Below are positions 1-8,643 of a stretch of DNA of 64,000 bases, one piece after another. The DNA is from Falsiphaeobacter marinintestinus (GTDB lineage: Bacteria; Pseudomonadota; Alphaproteobacteria; Rhodobacterales; Rhodobacteraceae). The notes under the pieces are model-generated. The model was not told the origin of the DNA. It worked only from the letters and a program-made list of their open reading frames with translations, and did no database searches. Numbering within the stretch: position 1 is the stretch's first letter; each line of letters starts with the position of its first letter. The stretch covers positions 1-64,000 of the forward strand of contig NZ_VOGO01000001.1 of NCBI RefSeq assembly GCF_007923355.1, written 5' to 3'. The translations under genes were made by a program, and so were the position numbers.

Positions 1-495
1 GAGAAATCCGTGACCCAGAACCCGCGCGAGGTGGCTACCAAGTTTGGCAAGAGCATCGACACCTTCTTTGCTCAAGGATTCCCCGAGGCCGAAACGGCTT
101 TGGCGGTTTGGATTACCTATCTCGAAGATGACGCGCTCAATGGCCCGGACGACCCGTTGTTCCCGGCAACCGACATTGTGCCTCAATCCAACACCGGATT
201 CTCAGCCGAGGGCTTCGCGCGCCGCCCTTGGAAAAGCACCGAACCCGTGCGCAAGATCGTCAACGCCGCCTTCGCCGCCGCAAATCTGGATGCCTTCGGC
301 CCGCACGCCTTTCGCCACATGCTGGCCCGCCACGCCGCCAAGACTTGCACCTCGGTCGCGGAATTGGTCGCCACTTCGCAGAACCTCGGCCATACCGACG
401 TGCTGACAACGTTGCGAAGCTACGGACAGATCAGCCGTGAGCGGCAACGGGCACTGATCACAGGCGAGTCAGGGGATGATGTTCTGGAGGACTGA
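1..495 (+). CDS. Tyrosine recombinase (integrase), C-terminal part
   Basis: The reading frame is open to the window edge, so the N-terminus lies outside. The visible part ends like a site-specific tyrosine recombinase: HAFRHMLARHA gives the H-x-x-R pair, and LGHTDVLTTLRSYG gives the late histidine and the likely nucleophilic tyrosine. A GTG at base 10 could be read as a start, but a 161-residue product would lack the first catalytic arginine and the core-binding domain, so a partial gene is more likely. It points towards the 3' end of tRNA-Ser(GGA), about 110 bases away, the usual position of an integrase at the end of an island. It is unrelated in sequence to the broken integrase near 47.3-48.2 kb. 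Family call firm; the activity of the full protein cannot be judged. Confidence 0.8.
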   Translation, partial: EKSVTQNPREVATKFGKSIDTFFAQGFPEAETALAVWITYLEDDALNGPDDPLFPATDIVPQSNTGFSAEGFARRPWKSTEPVRKIVNAAFAAANLDAFGPHAFRHMLARHAAKTCTSVAELVATSQNLGHTDVLTTLRSYGQISRERQRALITGESGDDVLED

Positions 496-607
496 TCAGG
501 TCGATCTGACTGAATTCAATCAAACTTGGGGCGTGGGAACAAGTGTGGGAACGCATTCCGGAGATCTATATATTTACGCTAGAAATCAATCACTTAGCAT
601 TGATTTG

Positions 608-697
608 TGGCGGAGCGGAAGGGATTCGAACCCTCGAGACGGTTCCCCGCCTACACACTTTCCAGGCGTGCGCCTTCGACCACTCGGCCACCGCTCC
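608..697 (-). tRNA. tRNA-Ser(GGA)
   Basis: Read on the minus strand, a 90-nt class II tRNA begins with GGAGCGG and ends with the matching CCGCTCC, a G discriminator and an encoded CCA. The anticodon loop CTGGAAA, closed by CACGC/GTGTG, gives anticodon GGA. A long variable arm and a GGTTCGAATCC T-loop are present. The 3' end faces the integrase fragment at the window's left edge, so this tRNA is the probable attachment site of that element. Confidence 0.95.
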
Positions 698-780
698 GCC
701 GGTCGTCCTAAAGGAGACTCGCACCCTATTGCAAGAGCTTATCCACGGATCCACGCCGCAAGGGCAGCAAAATGATACGT

Positions 781-3189
781 TTACCCAGAACTGACATCCT
801 CGGCATCCGGGTGGACAGGGCCTTGAGGCAGAACATCATCGAATACTTCGGTTTTGTCGGGCACCGTCAAGGGCTGACGCAGAACTTCTGGGTTACGGAG
901 CCAGATATCGCGCTGCGCGAAGGGGATCTCGATTTCGGCTTCTGCAAACGCCTTGGCGATCTCGTGGTTCAGTTCTGACTTTACCGTCAAAGACCAGTTC
1001 ACATCCCGCAAAATCGCGCGAATTTCGAAATCCATCGAGTCTGCGCCAAACCCCTGGAACACCACATTTGGTGCGGGATTGGCTAAGATCATCGGATGGC
1101 AATTGGCAACTTCGCGCAGCACCGCCTCGACTTTGCGGGTGTCTGTGCCATAGGCCACACCAACCGGAACGATGACGCGCCCAATGGTATTTCCGCGGGT
1201 ATAATTGACCACCGACCCGCTGATCAGATCCGAGTTCGGGACGATTACATCGGTGCGGTCAAAGGTTTCAATCCGGGTGGCGCGCACCGAAATGTCGCGG
1301 ACATATCCCATCATCCCCCCAACCGAAATCCAGTCACCCTTGGAAATCGGGCGTTCAATCAGAAGGATGATACCAGACACAAAGTTCGACACGATTGTCT
1401 GTAGCCCAAAACCAATCCCGACTGACAGCGCACCGGCAACAATCGCAAGTGACGACAGATCCATCCCTGCCCCTGTGATCGCAACCAAAGCGGCGATGAC
1501 GATGCCTACATATCCGGTCCCGGACACAATGGCGTTCTGCCCTCCGGCGTCGATGTTGGTCTTGGGCAACAGCGAGTTGCGCAACCCGCTTTGCAACAGG
1601 CGGGTGACCATGTAGCCCACACCAAAGATGGCAGCGGCAGCCACGATCGTCACGGGTGCAAACGTCGTGTCCCCAACCTCAAAACCGGCAAGGAACTGCG
1701 ACCAGATTTCGGTCAGGTTTGCGACACGCCCGCCCCAGATCAGTACCAGAACCGGAAGCGCAAGGGCGCTGAGAACGAAGCCGACAATCACGGTAAACAA
1801 AGAATCGCGCGCCACTTCGGGACGCCCGGTTGCCCAGGCCGCGAAATCGCCTAGGAACTGTTGCAAAACGATAATGACTGCGATCAGGGCCAGAGTGTTC
1901 ACGGCCGGGAAAATCAACGCTTCTGCTGCGTACACATAACCCGCCGCCGCAAGGATAGGCGCCGCTGCAGACAGCAGAAACAGCCCCCGTCTCAGAACGC
2001 GCACTATGGCGCTGAATCCGGCACGGCGAGGTGTTTCTTCTTCACCTTCGTTCGCCGGTTTTGGCTGCGCACGGAAAAACTGCAATCGGAACAAGATCAA
2101 CGCCGTTGTTACGATGATCGGAAACGCTGCGACGGCGCGCGACGGTTCCGAGATGTTTTCGATGCGTTCGAACAGATTGACCATGTTCAGCAGAACAATC
2201 ATCACAGCCAGCAAATCGACATAAACGCGCAACTCGGCCAAACGCACCGGGCTAAGTTTGATCAAACGTTCATTGTCGTCGCGGCGGCCAATCGTTTGCG
2301 TTCCGATCCAATGATAAATCAGGAACACGGCAGCCCACTGCGGAACAGACTCAAGAATTAACTGACCTCTGAGACCCAGAACATTTGCGGTTGTTATTGC
2401 CTCGATAAGAGCGACGGTCCCCAGGAACGGCAGTACGATTTTGGCAAGCGATACGACAAAACTCCAGACGCCGGATCCAGACCCTCCAAACCGACGCATG
2501 AAATCGCCAAAACGATTGGCCCAATGCGTCCCCCGCACAATCAGAACAAGACCAACCATGGTCCAAAGCAGGATGATGAACGCATTGTCGCGAATGTTTT
2601 CCCGCGTTGAATCAAGACTAAGAGCGACCTCAGTCTCGTTCACGAGGGCCTTTGCCGCCTTCACGAAGTCCTGGTAAAACAGTGCCCAATGATCAGGAAG
2701 CAAAGGCGACGGGCCTCGGGACAGCAGCTTTTTCCGCTGCCGTTCGCGAATGATACGATCAATTTCCGAAATCAATCCATCGGATCGGCTATACGCCTCT
2801 TCCGCAACGATGCGCGGCACCCGCAGCTTATCCAGTCGACCTGTCAGATGGGCCCTGAGGTCGGCAATGTCCTGCGCCTCTTCCTCGCCTTCTCCTGGCG
2901 GGGCTGGCAGGCTCGCGACCTGGGCTTCAAGCGTCTTGATCCGCGCCGAATTCTCGTTTCGCACTTTGTTGAAAAGCTCGCGATATTGAACGATGTCAGC
3001 GCGCAGCTTTTCCATTGCCGCGCTTGATGCCCGGTTTGCATCAACAACCTGCTCGGCTCTGTCCGCCACCTTGATCCAGTTGGCATAGTAATCGCGGCCC
3101 TCATCGCTGAGTTGCGCATGGGCCGGGACTGCGACCCACAAGAACAGCGCCGCCAGCAGGCATGTCAGAGCACGGCCCATCACCGTCAT
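781..3189 (-). CDS. MscS-family mechanosensitive channel with DUF3772 domain
   Basis: This 802-residue inner-membrane protein starts with a signal peptide (hydrophobic segment ending in PAHAQ near residue 26). A coiled-coil-rich periplasmic region of about 150 residues follows, of the DUF3772 type, then many membrane helices. A conserved MscS pore/beta domain lies at about 560-760 (GIGFGLQTIVSNFVSGIILL). Large MscS proteins of this kind release solutes on hypo-osmotic shock. The start codon follows the cysK stop by one base (TGACATG), so it is translationally coupled to cysK as the last gene of the phr-cfa-trgAB-cysK run. An alternative ATG lies three codons in. The C-terminal acidic tail is not conserved in the family. 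Family call is secure; the role in the cluster is inferred. Confidence 0.88.
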   Translation of the reverse strand: MTVMGRALTCLLAALFLWVAVPAHAQLSDEGRDYYANWIKVADRAEQVVDANRASSAAMEKLRADIVQYRELFNKVRNENSARIKTLEAQVASLPAPPGEGEEEAQDIADLRAHLTGRLDKLRVPRIVAEEAYSRSDGLISEIDRIIRERQRKKLLSRGPSPLLPDHWALFYQDFVKAAKALVNETEVALSLDSTRENIRDNAFIILLWTMVGLVLIVRGTHWANRFGDFMRRFGGSGSGVWSFVVSLAKIVLPFLGTVALIEAITTANVLGLRGQLILESVPQWAAVFLIYHWIGTQTIGRRDDNERLIKLSPVRLAELRVYVDLLAVMIVLLNMVNLFERIENISEPSRAVAAFPIIVTTALILFRLQFFRAQPKPANEGEEETPRRAGFSAIVRVLRRGLFLLSAAAPILAAAGYVYAAEALIFPAVNTLALIAVIIVLQQFLGDFAAWATGRPEVARDSLFTVIVGFVLSALALPVLVLIWGGRVANLTEIWSQFLAGFEVGDTTFAPVTIVAAAAIFGVGYMVTRLLQSGLRNSLLPKTNIDAGGQNAIVSGTGYVGIVIAALVAITGAGMDLSSLAIVAGALSVGIGFGLQTIVSNFVSGIILLIERPISKGDWISVGGMMGYVRDISVRATRIETFDRTDVIVPNSDLISGSVVNYTRGNTIGRVIVPVGVAYGTDTRKVEAVLREVANCHPMILANPAPNVVFQGFGADSMDFEIRAILRDVNWSLTVKSELNHEIAKAFAEAEIEIPFAQRDIWLRNPEVLRQPLTVPDKTEVFDDVLPQGPVHPDAEDVSSG

Positions 3190-3190
3190 G

Positions 3191-4225
3191 TCAAACGTCC
3201 TCGAACACGCCTGGAATTGAAGCCGGAGCTCGGGTCATCCAGTCGGGCACAGGCAAGTCTTTTTCGCGAAGGAAATCGGGGTTGAACAGTTTGGACTGAT
3301 ACCGGGTACCAAAATCGCAGAGCACCGTAACAATCCGATGGCCGGGTCCAAGATCACGCGCCATGCGCACGGCACCCGCGATGTTGATCGCCGTCGATCC
3401 GCCCATCACCAGACCCTCTTCGCGCAGCAGATCGAAGACATACGGCAGCGCTTCGGTGTCGGGAACCTGATAGCAGAAATCGGGTTTGAACCCTTCCAGA
3501 TTCTTGGTGATCCGCACCTGACCTATGCCTTCGGCGATGGATCCGCCTTCCATCGCGATCTCGCCAGTCGTGTAATAGCTGTACAACCCTGCCCCCATCG
3601 GATCGGCCAGACCGATCTTAACGCCCTTGGGCTGCAACGCTTCGGCAATTCCGGCCAGTGTGCCACCCGAGCCAACAGCACAGATGAACCCATCGACCTT
3701 GCCGCCGGTCTGTTCCCAGATTTCAGGCCCCGTAGTTTCGACATGAGCCTGCTTGTTGGCCACGTTGTCGAATTGATTGGCCCAGATCGCGCCGTTGGGT
3801 TCGGTTTTGTTCAATTCATGCGCAAGGCGTTCTGAATACCGTACAAAGTTGTTGGGGTTGCGATACGGAGCGGCGGGCACCTGTACCAGCTCGGCACCGG
3901 CCAGACGCAACATGTCTTTCTTTTCTTCGCTCTGGGTCTCAGGGATCACGATGACTGTCTTGAACCCCATCGAGGCCCCGACCAGCGCAAGACCGATACC
4001 GGTATTGCCTGCAGTCCCTTCGACGATGGTGCCGCCAGGCTTGAGATCCCCACGCGCAATCGCATCGCGAATGATGTATAGAGCGGCCCGATCCTTGACC
4101 GATTGTCCCGGGTTCATGAACTCGGCTTTGCCCAGGATTTCACATCCGGTCAGTTCGCTCACCTTCCGAAGGCGGATCAGTGGGGTATGTCCAACGGCGT
4201 CAGCCAGATCCTTAGCAATGCGCAT
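3191..4225 (-). CDS. cysK: Cysteine synthase (O-acetylserine sulfhydrylase), PLP-dependent
   Basis: It forms L-cysteine from O-acetylserine and sulfide. The protein has the PLP lysine motif NPGQSVKDRAA, the phosphate-binding loop EGTAGNTGIGLA and GSGGTLAG. I chose the ATG at 4225 (344 residues) because GAGGAC stands just upstream and the protein then starts at the conserved segment MRIAKDLADAVGHTPLI. The open frame extends 20 codons further without a good ribosome site. The gene lies between trgB and an MscS channel. In Rhodobacter sphaeroides cysK lies beside trgAB and contributes to tellurite resistance (established for that organism), so a double role in cysteine supply and tellurite tolerance is a reasonable inference here. 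Confidence 0.93.
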   Translation of the reverse strand: MRIAKDLADAVGHTPLIRLRKVSELTGCEILGKAEFMNPGQSVKDRAALYIIRDAIARGDLKPGGTIVEGTAGNTGIGLALVGASMGFKTVIVIPETQSEEKKDMLRLAGAELVQVPAAPYRNPNNFVRYSERLAHELNKTEPNGAIWANQFDNVANKQAHVETTGPEIWEQTGGKVDGFICAVGSGGTLAGIAEALQPKGVKIGLADPMGAGLYSYYTTGEIAMEGGSIAEGIGQVRITKNLEGFKPDFCYQVPDTEALPYVFDLLREEGLVMGGSTAINIAGAVRMARDLGPGHRIVTVLCDFGTRYQSKLFNPDFLREKDLPVPDWMTRAPASIPGVFEDV

Positions 4226-4281
4226 GATGTCCTCGATATATTGAAGTCTAGCTTCTGGTGTAGCGCTCGCCCTACCCGACC

Positions 4282-5397
4282 TCAAGCGATCTTGCGCAGC
4301 CGATCACGATGCCGTGCTAGCCAAAGCGCCGTCGTAACCAATGGCATGTCGCGGTAAACATGTGCGTCGATCCCATCCATCAGAGCGTCATAGGTGATGA
4401 TCTGGCTGCGGATATCTTCGCCCTCTTCCGCCAAACCGCCCGTGTCAGTGGTGTCTGTCAGGTCGGCTAGGCCTATGTAAAGATGCAGGTATTCGCTGGA
4501 TGATCCGGTGCTGGAATACACCTCTCCGGCCTTCTCAATTGCTTTCAACGTCAATCCGGCCTCTTCCATTGCTTCGCGATGGGCCGACTGGTCTGGGGTT
4601 TCGCCGGGGTCGACCAAGCCTGCTACCGGTTCCCACACCCAAGGGGACCGGTCTCCGCACATAAACACCGGGGCGCGAAACTGTTCGATCAGCAAAACGC
4701 AATCACGGACTGGATCGTACGGCAGCACCACCGCTGCCTGCCCGACCATCAACGCCCCACGGTTCAACGGGGTACTCATGGTCCCGTCATGGCGACGAAA
4801 CCGTAAATCCGCCTCTTCTACGCCAAAGAAGTTCAGATAGGCCCGCCTGTGATTCAAGACCACAACGTCCGTGTCAATGTCCCGGTTCGGGTCGGCTGGC
4901 CGGTTTTGCGCCGCCAACCACGCGGCAGCCCGGATCCGGATCGATGGCAGCCGTTCTGCGGCCTCTTCTGCGGTCAGCCGACCGAAAAACGCCATCACTT
5001 CTTCCGCTGCGCGCAGGCTGAGTGGGCCCCATTTCGAAATCCAGTCTTCCAGATGCCAATCCGCCCCCGGAACCCACTGATTTGAGGACGGAAAGAACAC
5101 CTGAGCATTCGCCTTTTCACCCTGCGGCAGCGTCACTTCCAACGGCTTCAGATCATAATCAAATGCCCCTTCATAAAAGGACAAACGCGCCCGGTCATCC
5201 TCGGTCAACCCGCGCACCAGTACGCCCCGCGCCGTAGCATCTGACTGAACCTGAATGATCGGAAACGGCTGATTGTGGACCCAGGTCACCAAATGGCCAG
5301 GTAGCACTGCTTCGGCTGTTTCAACATCCTTGCGGCCAAGAACAAGTTCCAGCAGCGGCGCATAGCACAGCGTGCCATAAAAGAACAAATCGTTCAC
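4282..5397 (-). CDS. trgB: TrgB-like protein: gamma-glutamylcyclotransferase-like domain fused to a Nudix hydrolase
   Basis: The N-terminal 120 residues resemble the AIG2/gamma-glutamylcyclotransferase fold (DLFFYGTLCYAPLLELVLG, then FYEGAFDY). The C-terminal half has a complete Nudix box (G-x5-E-x7-REAMEEAGL) preceded by VWEPVAGLVDPGE, as in ADP-ribose pyrophosphatases. I place the start at GTG 5397, which has a GAGGG ribosome site and begins directly at the fold. The longer frame to 5469 would overlap trgA. The gene sits between trgA and cysK, as in the Rhodobacter tellurite-resistance locus, which supports the name. The biochemical substrate is not known from sequence; a nucleoside diphosphate derivative is likely. 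Confidence 0.85.
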   Translation of the reverse strand: MNDLFFYGTLCYAPLLELVLGRKDVETAEAVLPGHLVTWVHNQPFPIIQVQSDATARGVLVRGLTEDDRARLSFYEGAFDYDLKPLEVTLPQGEKANAQVFFPSSNQWVPGADWHLEDWISKWGPLSLRAAEEVMAFFGRLTAEEAAERLPSIRIRAAAWLAAQNRPADPNRDIDTDVVVLNHRRAYLNFFGVEEADLRFRRHDGTMSTPLNRGALMVGQAAVVLPYDPVRDCVLLIEQFRAPVFMCGDRSPWVWEPVAGLVDPGETPDQSAHREAMEEAGLTLKAIEKAGEVYSSTGSSSEYLHLYIGLADLTDTTDTGGLAEEGEDIRSQIITYDALMDGIDAHVYRDMPLVTTALWLARHRDRLRKIA

Positions 5398-5425
5398 GTC
5401 ACCCTCAACGTTTAAAATCAATGGA

Positions 5426-5866
5426 TTACGGCCATCTCTTCCAGGAATAATCCGTAGCCAGCCCAGCAAGCGCGCCGCCGACGGCCAAAGTGACCAGAAT
5501 GACCGGATTCAACAAGTACGCGCCAAATTCGACCATGTGTTCGAAAATCGCGAAAATTGCCTCAAACGGCCCGTCATAATAGTTCCGCATGGCCAGACGC
5601 AGCATTTCGTTGCCACCTTGCACAAACAGGCCCCAAAACACCAAAGCCAAAGCGCCAGTCAGCCCGTTGGTGATTGCAGCCGAAAAGCCGTTTCCAGCGC
5701 GCCTGCCCATCAAGACCCAGCCCACCAGAAACCCGATCACGATGTTTACAACAGTGAAATAGCCGAAATCCGTGTCGTCCGGCATTAGCGGCATAATCAT
5801 CCCGGATAAGATAAACGCCAGTAAAGCAAGACAGGCGGCGGCAGTAAGACGGGCGGCGTCGGGCAT
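5426..5866 (-). CDS. trgA: TrgA family membrane protein
   Basis: This small (146-residue) integral membrane protein has about four hydrophobic segments: near residues 9-27, 38-53, 64-83 and 115-137. The spacing and the conserved GFLVGWVLMGRRAG and YLLNPVILVTLAVGG segments match the TrgA family found next to trgB in Rhodobacterales. TrgA was identified as one of the tellurite-resistance determinants of Rhodobacter sphaeroides. Its molecular action is unknown. It sits between cfa (17 bases upstream) and trgB (28 bases downstream), so one transcript is likely. The name rests largely on this context. Confidence 0.82.
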   Translation of the reverse strand: MPDAARLTAAACLALLAFILSGMIMPLMPDDTDFGYFTVVNIVIGFLVGWVLMGRRAGNGFSAAITNGLTGALALVFWGLFVQGGNEMLRLAMRNYYDGPFEAIFAIFEHMVEFGAYLLNPVILVTLAVGGALAGLATDYSWKRWP

Positions 5867-5882
5867 TCGGGTCTTTCAGATA

Positions 5883-7091
5883 TTACACAGGTTTTTTGAC
5901 TGTTATCTGCGTAACATCACATACCGCATTGTCAAAGGCCGCTGCACATGAAGTCAGATAGAAATTCCACATCCGGCGGAACCGGTCATCAAAACCCATC
6001 TCGGAAATCTGATCCCATTTATCATTGAAGGTTTGGTGCCAGCGACGCAGTGTCAGATCATAGCTGGCCCCAAATTCAACCGATTGCACCAACCCCAGCC
6101 CGGCCTTGTCGATCTGTTCGCGCAGCACCAAAGGGCTTGGCAGCATACCGCCGGGGAAAATGTGCTTCTGGATGAAATCCACACCACGCCTATAGATCTC
6201 CCATCGTGAATCGGCCACGGTGATGATCTGCAAAGTCGCATTGGCGCCGGGTTTCAGTCGGTCTCTGACAGCATCGAAATAGGTCGGCCAGTACTTCTCG
6301 CCAACGGCTTCGAACATTTCAATACTGGCGATTCCGTCATAGGTTCCACGCTCGTCTCGATAGTCCTGCATCTTGAACTCGACAAGATCGGAAAGTCCCG
6401 CTTTTTCAATGCGGTCTACGGCAAAGTTATACTGTTCCTGACTGATCGTCAGACCGGTGACCCGAAGTCCCCGTTCTTTGGCGGCAAATTCAGCAAACCC
6501 GCCCCAACCACAGCCGATTTCAAGAATGTGGTCCCCCGGTTTGGCTCCCATCTGATCAATCATGCTGGCGTATTTTGCCGTCTGTGCCTTCTCCAGACTC
6601 TCTTGTCCCGTTTCGAACAAGGCACTTGAATATGTCATCGTCTCATCCAGCCACATGCCGTAGAACTCATTCCCAAGATCATAGTGATACGAAATGTTCT
6701 TCTTCGCCTGAGATTTATGGTTTCGCTGCAACCAAAAGCGCATCCGCTCGTACGCGCGAACCAGCCCCATGCCGGGGAAATCGTCATAGACCGTTTCGGT
6801 GCTTTGGTGCACCAGATCCATAAAGGCCTGCAGATCGGGTGTACTCCACCAGCCATCCAGATAAGCATCGCTGAACCCCAGATCCCCTTCGCGGATCAAC
6901 CGCGCGAACAAATCAACATTGTGCACGTCCAGCTCGGCCACAGCGCCCGGGGCCGCCGCTTCGACGCGAAACATACGACCGTCCGGCAGCTTGATATCAA
7001 GCCGCCCGGCCCCCAGTTGTTCCAGCATTTGAAACACCTGAGCAAAATAGCGCGGCAGGTTGCCTTGCCCTTCGGTCGTCGTCAAAATCAT
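5883..7091 (-). CDS. cfaA: Cyclopropane-fatty-acyl-phospholipid synthase family methyltransferase
   Basis: It transfers a methylene group from S-adenosylmethionine to unsaturated acyl chains of membrane phospholipids. The SAM site HILEIGCGWGGFAEFAA, the preceding YHYDLGNEFYGMWLDETMTYSSA, and EMFEAVGEKYWPTYF are all typical of the family. The length of about 400 residues is normal. I prefer the ATG at 7091 because GGGGGAAG lies directly upstream; the frame also offers an ATG four codons earlier. It follows the photolyase by 19 bases. In Rhodobacter sphaeroides cfaA and phrA are adjacent and belong to the singlet-oxygen response, which fits membrane-lipid protection. Confidence 0.9.
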   Translation of the reverse strand: MILTTTEGQGNLPRYFAQVFQMLEQLGAGRLDIKLPDGRMFRVEAAAPGAVAELDVHNVDLFARLIREGDLGFSDAYLDGWWSTPDLQAFMDLVHQSTETVYDDFPGMGLVRAYERMRFWLQRNHKSQAKKNISYHYDLGNEFYGMWLDETMTYSSALFETGQESLEKAQTAKYASMIDQMGAKPGDHILEIGCGWGGFAEFAAKERGLRVTGLTISQEQYNFAVDRIEKAGLSDLVEFKMQDYRDERGTYDGIASIEMFEAVGEKYWPTYFDAVRDRLKPGANATLQIITVADSRWEIYRRGVDFIQKHIFPGGMLPSPLVLREQIDKAGLGLVQSVEFGASYDLTLRRWHQTFNDKWDQISEMGFDDRFRRMWNFYLTSCAAAFDNAVCDVTQITVKKPV

Positions 7092-7110
7092 GTCTTCCCC
7101 CATTCCCCGA

Positions 7111-8592
7111 TCACGATGTCAGGCTAGGTCGAACTTTGCCATCGGGCAAGATTTCCGTGCGTTGCGGCGCAGTTGACCGATCTTGATAGGCTGCAAGCGC
7201 CCTCTTTCGACCTTCCGCGATGTCCACGATTGGCTGCGGGTATGGCGCATCGGGCGTCAACGCCCAACTGCACGGAACGGCGTCAAAATACCTCAGTGCC
7301 GTATCCGACGGATGCGCCTGTCCTTCGGCAATCCATCGACGCGCGTAAGCGCCACGGGGATCAAACTTCGTCAGTTGGGTTACGGGGTTGAACACCCGGA
7401 AATACGGCGCTGCATCGGGACCAGATCCGGCGACCCATTGCCAGCCCATCGCATTGCTGGCCGGGTCCCAGTCCGTCAGGCATTGTTCGAACCAATCCAA
7501 TCCAATTTTCCAGTGCGTCATCAGATGTTTGGTCAGGTAACTGCCGACAATCATCCGGGCCCGGTTGTGCATGCGACCCGTGACAAACATCTCACGCATC
7601 GCGGCATCGACAAAGGGCACGCCAGTACGCCCACGTTTCCAGGCGGTCACCTCTGGCGAGTCCGCATCCGTCTTCCAGGGAAAGCCATCCCATTCAGGTC
7701 GCCAGTTTCCTGTCAGGATATGTGGTGTGTGATACATCAGGTGATACGCGAACTCGCGCCAGACCAGTTCCTTCAGGAAATGCTCGGCACCGCGTTTCCC
7801 TTCTTCTTGTGCCCGCATTCCTGCGTGCCACATCTGATGCGGGCTGATCTCACCATAGGTGAGATACTCTGACATCCCCGAGGTCGCATCCTCGGACGGG
7901 CAATCCCGCGCCTCTTTGTAATTCTCAATCCGATCTGAAATGAAGGCGTCCAGTCGTTCGTGTGCAGCGTCTTCGCCCGGACGCACATGTTTGCGGACCA
8001 CATCTGCACCACGTTGCATTGCCGTGCCCAGAGCCCAGTGGTTCAACACGTCAGAGACCGGCCATTCTGCTGGCGCAGGTATGTGAGCGGGCGCCGCCAC
8101 TGGCGTATCCACGTGGCGTCCGCGAACCGCGCGCCACATTGGCGAATAGACCCGATAAAATCCACCGGTCTTGGTTTCGACAGTCCAGGGCTCGAACAAC
8201 AGATGCCCACCGAACGACCGTGCCTCAACACCTTGCGCCTTCAAAGCAGTCTTGATCTCAGTATCTCGCGCACAAGCATGAGGATCATAGGCCCGGGTCC
8301 ACCAAACCGCTCCGGCACCGGTTTGAGCAATCAACGATTTCAGTTGCTCCAGTGCCTTCCCGCGCCGCAAGACCAGGCGGCTCCCGCGCGCCTCGATGGC
8401 TTGGGAAAAGACCTCAAGCCCCAGACCAAGTCGCCATTTGGGCGCGGCTCCAAGCGTTTCTACGGCTTCGTCACAAATAAAAACCGGGATCACCGGCCGC
8501 CCCGTCGCACAGGCCGCCGCCAGCGCCGGATGGTCGCTCAGCCGCAAGTCGCGCCTGAACCATAATAGGATCGGAGAATGGATATCGGTCAT
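7111..8592 (-). CDS. phrB: Deoxyribodipyrimidine photolyase (cyclobutane dimer repair)
   Basis: A 493-residue class I photolyase that uses blue light to split cyclobutane pyrimidine dimers. The N-terminal antenna-binding domain opens with ILLWFRRDLRLSDHPAL. The C-terminal FAD domain carries GVPFVDAAMREMFVTGRMHNR and the WDPASNAMGWQWVAGSG block, both intact. It heads the cfa-trgA-trgB-cysK-mscS run and is the counterpart of Rhodobacter phrA. A perfect TGATCC hexamer upstream may be the -35 of an RpoE-type promoter. The ribosome site (AGCAGG) is close to the ATG, but the N-terminus matches the family start well. Confidence 0.93.
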   Translation of the reverse strand: MTDIHSPILLWFRRDLRLSDHPALAAACATGRPVIPVFICDEAVETLGAAPKWRLGLGLEVFSQAIEARGSRLVLRRGKALEQLKSLIAQTGAGAVWWTRAYDPHACARDTEIKTALKAQGVEARSFGGHLLFEPWTVETKTGGFYRVYSPMWRAVRGRHVDTPVAAPAHIPAPAEWPVSDVLNHWALGTAMQRGADVVRKHVRPGEDAAHERLDAFISDRIENYKEARDCPSEDATSGMSEYLTYGEISPHQMWHAGMRAQEEGKRGAEHFLKELVWREFAYHLMYHTPHILTGNWRPEWDGFPWKTDADSPEVTAWKRGRTGVPFVDAAMREMFVTGRMHNRARMIVGSYLTKHLMTHWKIGLDWFEQCLTDWDPASNAMGWQWVAGSGPDAAPYFRVFNPVTQLTKFDPRGAYARRWIAEGQAHPSDTALRYFDAVPCSWALTPDAPYPQPIVDIAEGRKRALAAYQDRSTAPQRTEILPDGKVRPSLTS

Positions 8593-8614
8593 GACCTGCC
8601 TGCTATGTTTTGAT

Positions 8615-8643
8615 GGGTACGCAGGACAAGGAAAAGCGGATCA
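8615..8643 (-). promoter_or_regulatory. Candidate RpoE (singlet-oxygen sigma factor) promoter before the photolyase
   Basis: On the minus strand TGATCC lies at 8643-8638, followed after 18 bases by TACCC. The -35 matches the Rhodobacter RpoE consensus (TGATCC) exactly and the spacing is right, but the -10 shares only its first two bases with TAAGA. The -35 overlaps the stop codon of the upstream aminotransferase gene. The position before a phr-cfa pair supports the reading; the weak -10 argues for caution. Confidence 0.35.
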
